Part shown: piece by piece, positions 1-6,260 of the stretch
Numbering within the stretch: the stretch's first letter is position 1
How the letters are laid out: every line of letters begins with the position of its first letter
Source of the DNA: Candidatus Roizmanbacteria bacterium CG_4_10_14_0_2_um_filter_36_35
GTDB lineage: Bacteria; Patescibacteriota; Microgenomatia; UBA1406; GWC2-37-13
DNA: 18,754 nt
Assembly: GCA_002792355.1 (NCBI GenBank)
Contig: PFOE01000080.1
Location: 1 to 18,754, forward strand
Reading direction: 5' to 3'
Made by a program: the position numbers and the translations under genes
The notes under the pieces: model-generated
The model's input: only the letters and a program-made list of their open reading frames with translations
Database searches by the model: none
Told to the model about the DNA's origin: nothing

Positions 1-706
1 GTCCTCCTAGCCACGCGGCAATAAAAAGAGAGGTAGGAACATCTAAAATTGACCGGGAAATAACCCAAAATCCAATCAAAGCAAAAGTAAGAATACCCGA
101 AGCTAAACCATCAAGTCCGTCTGTAATATTGACGGCATTGGCAAAAGCAACAATAACAAAAGAAGAAAACAGAATATAAATATAACTTAAGTTAAAAACG
201 CCAAAAAACGGTACGTGCATAAACTGAATTTTAAGGTCGTTGAAAAGCCAATAAGAAATCACCAAAGAAAGAATCACCTCGATAATAAACTTATGACGCA
301 TTCTTAGGCCGAAAACCCGTGTCTTGCTCAAAAGGAATATTTTATTCAGATCGTCATAAAGACCCAAAAATCCAAAAGAAATAAATGTAAAAAGAATTAT
401 TTTTATTTCCGAAGCTATCGATGGATAATTAGTCAGGATTTTTTTTTGAAAAAACCAATACATAAAAATAAAAAGAGCAAAGACAAAAACTGTCGTTGCT
501 AAAACTAAAATACCACCCCCAACCGGTGTTCCTTTTTTATGCTTATTAAACTTATCAAAAATAGGTGTCGGCTTATTAAAAGCGTCCTTGGTCTTTTGAG
601 AAGCTCTCTGAAATTTGAGATGGTAAAGAAAATCAATAAACGGTACTATCAGGAAAAAATTCAAAACAAAAGAAGCAAAAACGGCAAATAGATAGATTGA
701 TGTCAT
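1..706 (-). CDS. mraY: MraY, phospho-MurNAc-pentapeptide transferase, 3' end cut by window edge
   Basis: Integral membrane enzyme that transfers phospho-MurNAc-pentapeptide from UDP to undecaprenyl phosphate, giving lipid I. Reading from the ATG at 706-704, 235 codons are open to the left edge; family members are about 320-360 residues, so the C-terminal third is missing. Seen in the translation: HKKGTPVGGG at about 56-65 (family HxxKxGTPTMGG), GLYDDLNK at 115-122 with the paired Asp of the active site, and NAVNITDGLDGLASG at 190-204, the diagnostic MraY motif. Several hydrophobic segments fit a polytopic membrane protein. The start overlaps the dgkA stop as ATGA, so the two are probably translated together. 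This is the last visible gene of the minus-strand cell-wall cluster. Confidence 0.95.
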   Translation of the reverse strand, partial: MTSIYLFAVFASFVLNFFLIVPFIDFLYHLKFQRASQKTKDAFNKPTPIFDKFNKHKKGTPVGGGILVLATTVFVFALFIFMYWFFQKKILTNYPSIASEIKIILFTFISFGFLGLYDDLNKIFLLSKTRVFGLRMRHKFIIEVILSLVISYWLFNDLKIQFMHVPFFGVFNLSYIYILFSSFVIVAFANAVNITDGLDGLASGILTFALIGFWVISRSILDVPTSLFIAAWLGG

Positions 707-1059
707 AGACCTAAAAATTTTGGTACAAAAATAATAAGAGCAATGATGGTAGCGCCGATAGAGTAAATCAGCATCGCTGCCGCAGCAACATCTTTGGCAA
801 TTTTGATATCTTCTCTAATTTTTCTATCGATGGCGTCAGTCGTCTGCTCAAATCCAGTGTTAATAGTCTCTATCACCAAACCAACAGTAATCAAAAAAAT
901 AATCAGTAAAAATTCAAGATAGCTTATCTTAAAAACGACCGAGGCAATAATAGATATAATTGATAATAAAAGATGGGTCCGATAGTTTGGTTGGGTTTTT
1001 AAAGCCCAAACCAAACCGTCAACAGCGTGTCTTACAGAAATGGTATGTTGTTTAAGCAT
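703..1059 (-). CDS. dgkA: Prokaryotic diacylglycerol/undecaprenol kinase family protein
   Basis: Small membrane kinase of the DgkA family, 118 residues, the usual length. In Gram-positive bacteria these enzymes phosphorylate undecaprenol, the lipid carrier for wall precursors; in E. coli they phosphorylate diacylglycerol. Visible family residues: E64, N67 and E71 in ETINTGFE, D75, and K89-D90 in AKDVAAAA, matching the E. coli series E69, N72, E76, D80, K94, D95. Three hydrophobic helices are apparent (about 30-42, 48-64, 92-112). Its start overlaps the end of yvcK by 8 bp and its stop overlaps the mraY start by 4 bp. The position directly before mraY, which consumes undecaprenyl phosphate, favours an undecaprenol kinase role; this is inference from context. 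Confidence 0.9.
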   Translation of the reverse strand: MLKQHTISVRHAVDGLVWALKTQPNYRTHLLLSIISIIASVVFKISYLEFLLIIFLITVGLVIETINTGFEQTTDAIDRKIREDIKIAKDVAAAAMLIYSIGATIIALIIFVPKFLGL

Positions 1060-2023
1060 TAAAGATTTTTTGTAAAACTTTGGCGACTTTTTGCGAATCG
1101 TGTCTTAAAATACTCCGATATAGAATATCAGCGGAAATCGGTTCAACCTTCTTATTATCCACTAAGTCATTTTTAATCATCTTGTAACCGTTTTTTTCAT
1201 TTAGGTCATTATTAACTTCTCTTTCATTATACTTCTTATACGATTCTAAAATGTCAGAAGACAAGGAAGCGTTGTTTACTAAAATATAATCAGGGTCTCT
1301 TCCGAGATATTTTTTCAAATCCCGCCTGTGATCAGAAGCTTTGTAGTTGGTAGTTTGGCCTGATTTTGTCATTAGATTTAAAATATAGATGATCTTTGTT
1401 TTGCTGTCCATAATCGCTTTGCTAATCCCCTCGACAAGGAGAACGGGAATAATGCTCGTGTAAAGATCACCCGGTCCTATAATTATAAAGTTGGAATTTT
1501 TTATAGCTTCAATGGCTTTGGCATTGGCAGCTCCTCTTGGCGTCAGATAGGCCCGTTTAATTCTTGAGGACTCGGTATGATTTTCGTCAATAAATCCCTC
1601 TCCTGTAACAATTTTTCCGTTTTCATACTCAACCGCCAAATTGACTTTATCGAGAGTCACCGGAATGACCTTGCCTTTTGTTTTTAAAACATACGAAGCT
1701 GTTTCTATCGCTTCATCATAAGAATTACTGACTTTCTCCAAAGTGGCCAAAAAAAGGTTGCCGAAGTTATGACCTTTAAAATCGCCGTTTTCAAATCGGT
1801 ATAAAAAAAGTTTTCTCCAAAGAATAGGCGCTTCAGATAAGGCCACTAGGCACTGACGAAGGTCGCCGGGCGGCAAAACTCCCAACTGATCACGAAGACG
1901 TCCTGTAGATCCTCCTGAATCCATCATCGAAACAACAACAGATAGATCCAAAGGATATTTTTTTAATCCGGATAAAACGACAAATGTCCCTGTACCACCA
2001 CCAACAACAGTAATTTTTTTCAT
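1052..2023 (-). CDS. yvcK: YvcK/CofD-like family protein (gluconeogenesis factor)
   Basis: Cytoplasmic YvcK-family protein (UPF0052, CofD-like fold), 323 residues, full length. In B. subtilis, YvcK binds UDP-GlcNAc and is needed for normal cell shape and wall synthesis on gluconeogenic carbon sources; no enzyme reaction is firmly established. Seen: an N-terminal nucleotide-binding loop VVGGGTGT at 6-13, DSGGSTGRLR at 35-44, PPGDLRQCL at 51-59, GHNFGNLFLATL at 84-95, and GPGDLYTSIIPVLLVEGI at 183-200. Its start overlaps the stop of the GlmU-like gene by 4 bp (ATGA) and it overlaps dgkA by 8 bp. Sitting next to a UDP-sugar synthesis enzyme fits a role in sensing UDP-GlcNAc supply for the wall. 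Confidence 0.93.
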   Translation of the reverse strand: MKKITVVGGGTGTFVVLSGLKKYPLDLSVVVSMMDSGGSTGRLRDQLGVLPPGDLRQCLVALSEAPILWRKLFLYRFENGDFKGHNFGNLFLATLEKVSNSYDEAIETASYVLKTKGKVIPVTLDKVNLAVEYENGKIVTGEGFIDENHTESSRIKRAYLTPRGAANAKAIEAIKNSNFIIIGPGDLYTSIIPVLLVEGISKAIMDSKTKIIYILNLMTKSGQTTNYKASDHRRDLKKYLGRDPDYILVNNASLSSDILESYKKYNEREVNNDLNEKNGYKMIKNDLVDNKKVEPISADILYRSILRHDSQKVAKVLQKIFNA

Positions 2024-3267
2024 ACTTTTAAGTTAATTTTCTCATTTCCATTATCTAAATAGACTTTATCTTTTAAATCATGTGTGACGACTTCTCCCGG
2101 CCCAATCCAGGTTTTTTTGCCAATTTTAATTCCCGGAGCGAGGGTAGCGTTGACGCCGATTTTTGACTCCTGACCGATAATAGCACCTAATTTCGACAAA
2201 TTAGTGTTAGAAACAGTTTCTCCGTCAAATCTCAGATTGGCAGTCACTGCCTGAGCTCCTATCATAACCTTATCATCTAAAATAGAATCACCTATGTAGT
2301 TACGATGAAGAAAGACTTTATTACCGATATATGATCTAGCGACTTCGGTATAAGAACCGATTAAGCAGTCTTCTCCAATTTGACTTTCTCTCACCAGTGA
2401 ATAATCACCAATAACGCTGTTGTTTCCGATGAAAACAGGTCCAGTAATCTTGACAAAATCACCCACTCTAACATTGTTTCCAATAATAACCGGCCCGCTA
2501 ATAAAGGCTTTTTTAGAAATATGAGCCGAAGAAAAAATTTTACTTGTCTTAATACTATTTAAAAACCATTTAAGCATTGTTAAAAGATGCCAGGGATATT
2601 TAAGAGTCACCCAATACCCATCATAAAGAAAATAATCTCTATCAATTGACGAACTCAGTAGCTTGTTAATCGCCAGTTCATAATGATTATCTTCTTGAGT
2701 TTTAACTGATTCTATAGCTCTAATCAAATTATCAAATTCTGAATAATAATGAACTACGAGGTTGTAAATCATTGAAGGAACTCTGTCTTTCCCGGGTTTT
2801 TCAATTATCTCCTTAAGCTTATCATCGTCATCAAACTTAAAATAACCACCTGGAAAATATTCATTGAGTTTTTTTCCTAAAAAGATTATTTTATTTTTAG
2901 GAGGAGAAAATTTTGTAATATTATCAAGTACGGAATAATTATAAATATCGTTAGCATTAACAATCAAAGTTTCGCCTCTAACTAAATTTTTTGCAGATAT
3001 TATTGCTCCTGCTTGACCATCAACATCTTTCTGAGTAACAACTTGGCATTTAAGTTGTCTCACTAAGTTCTCAATCAATCGGTTGATGGCAACGGCGTTG
3101 GCCTTGCTGACAATAATGGTGATTTTTTCGCAATACTTAGACAATGACTCTATCTGATAGAGAATTAAAGGTTTACCCAAAAATGAAATAAAATTTTTTT
3201 CTCCAAGCGGCCAAAACCTTGTGCTATCACCTCCGGCCAATATTAACCCGTTCTTTATCTTCCTCAT
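2020..3267 (-). CDS. GlmU-like sugar-1-phosphate nucleotidyltransferase with left-handed beta-helix domain
   Basis: Two-domain protein of 415 residues. Residues about 5-240 form a nucleotidyltransferase domain (LAGGDSTRFWPL at 10-21, a variant of LAAGxGTRLxPL; K24; NANDI at 104-108 where GD is usual; IEKP at 155-158). Residues about 248-398 carry hexapeptide repeats of a left-handed beta-helix (for example VIIGNNVRVGDF, VFIGNNSVIGDY, SKIGVNATLAPGIKIG), as in acetyltransferases. The layout resembles bacterial GlmU and archaeal bifunctional UDP-GlcNAc enzymes, so synthesis of UDP-GlcNAc from GlcN-1-P or GlcNAc-1-P is likely. Sugar specificity is inferred, and another sugar nucleotide is possible, so I give no gene symbol. 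It precedes yvcK with a 4-bp overlap and follows the transposase insertion. The ATG at 3267 is supported by an extended -10 just upstream. Confidence 0.82.
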   Translation of the reverse strand: MRKIKNGLILAGGDSTRFWPLGEKNFISFLGKPLILYQIESLSKYCEKITIIVSKANAVAINRLIENLVRQLKCQVVTQKDVDGQAGAIISAKNLVRGETLIVNANDIYNYSVLDNITKFSPPKNKIIFLGKKLNEYFPGGYFKFDDDDKLKEIIEKPGKDRVPSMIYNLVVHYYSEFDNLIRAIESVKTQEDNHYELAINKLLSSSIDRDYFLYDGYWVTLKYPWHLLTMLKWFLNSIKTSKIFSSAHISKKAFISGPVIIGNNVRVGDFVKITGPVFIGNNSVIGDYSLVRESQIGEDCLIGSYTEVARSYIGNKVFLHRNYIGDSILDDKVMIGAQAVTANLRFDGETVSNTNLSKLGAIIGQESKIGVNATLAPGIKIGKKTWIGPGEVVTHDLKDKVYLDNGNEKINLKV

Positions 3268-3273
3268 ATGGTT

Positions 3274-3282
3274 ATTCTATCA
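3274..3282 (-). promoter_or_regulatory. Extended -10 promoter element for the GlmU-like gene
   Basis: On the minus strand the bases read TGATAGAAT, an extended -10 (TGn plus 5 of 6 of TATAAT). Its last base is 6 nt before the ATG at 3267, so a transcript would start at or next to the start codon. The -35 region is poor (TTCCGA at a 17-bp spacing). It would restart transcription downstream of the transposase insertion. No Shine-Dalgarno sequence is seen. Confidence 0.45.
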
Positions 3283-3314
3283 AATAAACCAATTTATCGG
3301 AAGTTTATATTAAA

Positions 3315-3355
3315 AAGGATCATCCTTATAAGGTCTGACCTTATAATGTATGTCC
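3315..3355. repeat. Palindromic repeat, 3'-side copy flanking the transposase
   Basis: Positions 3329-3355 match 4072-4098 over 27 bp with one difference (T at 3347, A at 4090), in the same orientation. The core AAGGTC-T-GACCTT is palindromic; in this copy the perfect inverted repeat extends over 3326-3346 (10-bp arms, 1-nt centre). A second, overlapping palindrome AAGGAT-C-ATCCTT lies at 3315-3327. The transposase stop codon begins at 3356, directly after the repeat. The structure resembles REP-type palindromes mobilised by or associated with Y1 transposases. Confidence 0.85.
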
Positions 3356-4060
3356 CTAATCCAAAAGCAGCCTTCTGTAAAGATCACTTTCTTCTTCTGA
3401 CTTTTCTTTATAACCTTCAATAAAACCTTCATATGAACTGAAAGAAAAACCTTTAGTTTGTTTAAAGTAAGATAGAATATATTCCTTATTTAACCATTTA
3501 GGGCCATTTCCTTTTATATAAACAGGGTAACTGGACCAAGGATAATCTACTAAATTCTGACCTTTCTCTAATTCCTCCTGAGCATTTAAATGAATATATC
3601 TACATAAATGTAATAAATACTCCTTTTTGTCTATCAGAATCGCTTTATATCTTCCTTGAAATAACGGACCAACTCTTTGATATTTTCTATTAAAATATTT
3701 GACATACTTTGTGATCAAACTTTGCATAAATATTTCCATACTATTCTTTTCTACTTGTTTAATTTCTAAATGAAGATGGTTTGGTTTAAGAATATAACTT
3801 AAGACTTCGATTTTTTTATAAAAGTTGTTTAACAAAAGTAAATGAGCTATTCTATTATTCTTATCATCTTATGTTAAATTAAAATAACTTTTGATTTTGT
3901 TAATTGAGTCCACTTTAGGAAGAAGATATAAATTTAGATACGAAAGGAAAACTCTATGATCCTGTTCATCTAAAAAAATTAGTCTTTTTTCTACCCCTCG
4001 ATTGTAGACATGATAAAAACCGTTTTCTATATATGTTTTAATTACGTTTTTTCCTGGCAT
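3356..4060 (-). pseudogene. REP-associated tyrosine (Y1) transposase, interrupted by an in-frame TAA
   Basis: Single-strand DNA transposase of the Y1/IS200 (RAYT) family, which uses a His-x-His metal site and a catalytic tyrosine. From the ATG at 4060, 63 codons are open (3869-4060) and encode the usual N-terminus with FYHVYNRGV. Codon 64 is TAA (3871-3869). The same frame then continues without shift to the stop at 3358-3356. The second half carries the HUH motif PNHLHLEI (H95 and H97 of the 234-codon frame), a candidate catalytic Tyr at 119 or 122 in KYVKYFN, and GPLFQGRYKA followed by LCRYIHLNAQ, all typical of the family. The 3' part alone (3356-3835, TTG start) lacks the N-terminal strand and is unlikely to work. 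A nonsense mutation is the simplest reading; a consensus error is possible. Confidence 0.85.
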
Positions 4061-4071
4061 ATTAAGCTTAT

Positions 4072-4098
4072 TAAGGTCTGACCTTATAAAGTATGTCC
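4072..4098. repeat. Palindromic repeat, 5'-side copy flanking the transposase
   Basis: Second copy of the 27-bp repeat, 11 bp upstream of the transposase start. It contains the palindrome TAAGGTC-T-GACCTTA (4072-4086) followed by a conserved non-palindromic tail ending GTATGTCC. It is in the same orientation as the copy at 3329-3355. The next 127 bp, up to the HAD gene stop at 4226, are AT-rich and hold only a 10-bp palindrome GTCTATAGAC at 4125-4134. Confidence 0.85.
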
Positions 4099-4225
4099 TT
4101 ATTAAATCAGATGTTTGAATATATGTCTATAGACTATACGCTACAAAATGATAGGTTTAGGTTAATTTGGCAAGATAATTTCTTCGATATGTAACGTTTT
4201 TAATTAGGCTAAAAAAAATGACTAT

Positions 4226-4861
4226 TTAAAAAAATTTTTCTATTTCCTTTAATGATTTAACTAGATAATCAAAACTAATATTTTTAATTTTTTCTTCAGA
4301 ATAGATTTCTCGATTCTCTTTAGGATAAAATAAACATGTTTTAGAACCAGCCGCCTTACCCATTAAAATATCGCTTTCGGCATCACCAATTACCAATATA
4401 TCTGTTGGTAAAACGTTAAATTTTTTCGCGACCTGATAAACTGCTTCGGGATCAGGTTTTGCTTTCTTTACGTCGTTAAAACTGATTATTAAATCAAAAT
4501 AATTTTTTAAACTAAATTTGTTAACGATAAATTCTACATAATCACTAAATGCGAAGCTGACGATTGCTGTTTTTATTTTTTTACTTCTTATAAAATTTAT
4601 TAACTTAATAAAACCATTAAATAACTTAACTTTAGTAAATACTTTATAAATATTTTCTAAATAAATTTTTTTAACTTCATTGAACTTATCAGGAATGCCC
4701 CAATTTTTACATTGATCTATTAGTTTTATAGGAAAATTTTTAATAATCTCTTCTCGTGTCAAATTAAATCCAAAATGTTTATACGTAAGATCGTAAGCGG
4801 TAATATATAAAGATAGAGTGTCAACAATTGTTCCATCCATATCAAACACTACCGCTTTCAT
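4226..4861 (-). CDS. HAD-superfamily phosphatase (phosphoglycolate phosphatase/beta-phosphoglucomutase-like)
   Basis: Cytoplasmic HAD hydrolase of 211 residues with a helical cap (subfamily I layout). Catalytic motifs are complete: motif I FDMDGT (D7 nucleophile, D9 acid/base), motif II Ser102 in IVSFAF, motif III KPDP (135-138), motif IV GDAESD (159-164) for Mg binding. The substrate cannot be read from sequence; related enzymes act on phosphoglycolate, sugar phosphates or nucleotides. Its ATG overlaps the murA stop by 4 bp (ATGA), so it is translationally coupled to murA and may serve amino-sugar or precursor metabolism. It looks more AT-rich than murA, with long runs of A and T, but codon use is otherwise like its neighbours. 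The transposase unit lies just after its stop. Confidence 0.85.
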   Translation of the reverse strand: MKAVVFDMDGTIVDTLSLYITAYDLTYKHFGFNLTREEIIKNFPIKLIDQCKNWGIPDKFNEVKKIYLENIYKVFTKVKLFNGFIKLINFIRSKKIKTAIVSFAFSDYVEFIVNKFSLKNYFDLIISFNDVKKAKPDPEAVYQVAKKFNVLPTDILVIGDAESDILMGKAAGSKTCLFYPKENREIYSEEKIKNISFDYLVKSLKEIEKFF

Positions 4862-6180
4862 ATCTTTTTAATCTCTCCACCTAACTTCCTGACTTTTTCC
4901 ACAAAATCTTCATAACCGCGTTCAAGGATAGAAACACCGTTAACAATTGATTCTCCATTGGCGATTAAAGCAGCGATTGCCAAACTGGCGCCGGCGCGAA
5001 GATCAGCTATATTTAAAGCTCCAGTGTGAAGCTTGACCGGTCCTTCAATTTCAATTATCTGACTGTATTTTTTGTTTTTCTTATAGTTAAAAAAGTATAA
5101 ATTTTCTGGGTCAGAGACTTTACTTTCGACAAATTTTATTTTTGCTCCCAATTTTTTTAATTCTTCAACATAAGAAAATCTGTTTTCAAAAACCCGTTCG
5201 TGTATAGTTGATTTACCTTGAGCTTGAGTCATCAATACCGCCCAATTTGGCTGCCAATCAGTCATAAAACCAGGGTGAGGTGAAGTTTCCACATTTATAG
5301 GCTTCAGAGAGTTAACGTAACCAAAATACGAGTTATCTTTATTTATTTTAACTTCAACTCCGGCTTGCTTTAACTTTTCAGCAAAGATACCGATTGTGTC
5401 TACCGACAAATTATTTAAAGTAATATAGCCTCCTGTTGCCAGCGTCAAACAAATATAAGTCACCGCTTCGTTTCTATCGGGAATAATTTTAAAAGGTTTA
5501 TTAAACTTCAATTTATCAACTCCTTCTATTTCAACTCTGCCATCTATTTTTTTTATCTTGGCCCTGCTTTCATTTAAAAATTCAATTAAATTATCAATTT
5601 CCGGTTCATTGGCGCAATTTTCCAGAACGATTTTGTCTTTCCCAAAAACAGAAAGCATAATCAATAGTTCTGTTCCTGTATGACTTGGTTTTACAAATTG
5701 ATAGTGACCTTTTGGTTTATTAACCATCTTTGCTTCATAATAACCGGTTCTTGAATTATATTTAACCTCAATTCCGAGGCTTTTCATCCCATCAACAATT
5801 CTGTCGATCGGGCGGGCACCGATCCGGCAACCCCCTGGATTGGGAACAAAACAGTTGGCAAATTTGTGTAAAAGTGGAGCAAAAAGCATAAAAGAAGCCC
5901 TGATTTTTGAAGCAAATAACAAATCCACTTTATTCTTGGCTAAATATGTAGGATTGATCTCAACGACATTTTTATCGATAAAGTCAGCCTTGGCGCCCAA
6001 AGATTTTATTAACTGAAGAAGCTCAGTAACGTCATTAATCCGAGGGATATTTTCTAAAATAACTTTTTCATTATAAAGCAAAGCGGCAATAATCATTTTA
6101 AGAGCCGCATTTTTTGCCCCTGATAGTTCTAACGTTCCTGTTAATTTTTTTCCGCCCTTGATAATAAATGAATCCTCCAT
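4858..6180 (-). CDS. murA: MurA, UDP-N-acetylglucosamine 1-carboxyvinyltransferase
   Basis: First committed step of peptidoglycan synthesis: transfers enolpyruvate from PEP to UDP-GlcNAc in the cytoplasm. 440 residues, slightly longer than E. coli MurA (419). Seen: SGAKNAAL with K23-N24 (E. coli K22-N23), the active-site loop GGCRIGARP at 116-124 with Cys118 (equivalent to fosfomycin-target Cys115) and Arg123, PDRNEAVT in the second domain, TDWQPNW carrying the catalytic Asp equivalent to D305, HERVFENRF, and the C-terminal DLRAGASLAIAAL and ILERGYE signatures. All catalytic positions are present, and the Cys predicts fosfomycin sensitivity rather than the Asp-type resistance. The product feeds MurB, here the C-terminal half of the fusion encoded just upstream. 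It is followed by the HAD gene with ATGA overlap. Confidence 0.97.
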   Translation of the reverse strand: MEDSFIIKGGKKLTGTLELSGAKNAALKMIIAALLYNEKVILENIPRINDVTELLQLIKSLGAKADFIDKNVVEINPTYLAKNKVDLLFASKIRASFMLFAPLLHKFANCFVPNPGGCRIGARPIDRIVDGMKSLGIEVKYNSRTGYYEAKMVNKPKGHYQFVKPSHTGTELLIMLSVFGKDKIVLENCANEPEIDNLIEFLNESRAKIKKIDGRVEIEGVDKLKFNKPFKIIPDRNEAVTYICLTLATGGYITLNNLSVDTIGIFAEKLKQAGVEVKINKDNSYFGYVNSLKPINVETSPHPGFMTDWQPNWAVLMTQAQGKSTIHERVFENRFSYVEELKKLGAKIKFVESKVSDPENLYFFNYKKNKKYSQIIEIEGPVKLHTGALNIADLRAGASLAIAALIANGESIVNGVSILERGYEDFVEKVRKLGGEIKKI

Positions 6181-6240
6181 ACTTAAAATTTCAAATGATA
6201 AATTTCAAATTTCAAATCAATTACAAATAATAAATTTTTA
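6181..6240. repeat. AT-rich TTTCAAAT-type intergenic repeat between murC-murB and murA
   Basis: The 80-bp gap between the fusion gene and murA consists largely of repeated words on the plus strand: ATTTCAAAT near 6188, then AAATTTCAAATTTCAAATC and ACAAATAATAAATTT up to about 6236. It belongs to the same loose family as the words at 9357-9472 and 13366-13400. No confident promoter or terminator is seen here. Confidence 0.55.
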
Positions 6241-6260
6241 AATATTTAAACATTTGTTAT

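Larger units (their letters stand above)
3329..4098 (-). mobile_element. REP-associated (IS200-like Y1) transposase unit with 27-bp direct flanking repeats
   Basis: A 770-bp unit made of one transposase reading frame (3356-4060) bounded by near-identical 27-bp palindrome-containing repeats at 3329-3355 and 4072-4098. It carries no other gene. It lies between the HAD phosphatase gene and the GlmU-like gene, inside what is otherwise a tightly packed minus-strand cluster. The flanking repeats are direct, not inverted, which differs from classic insertion sequences with inverted ends and is closer to RAYT/REP arrangements. The transposase carries an in-frame stop, so the unit is probably not autonomous now. 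Confidence 0.75.

Noticed and set aside
6181..6240. CRISPR-like array from regularly recurring CAAAT words
   Set aside because: Units are 7-10 bp, imperfect and without spacers, so this is an AT-rich simple repeat.
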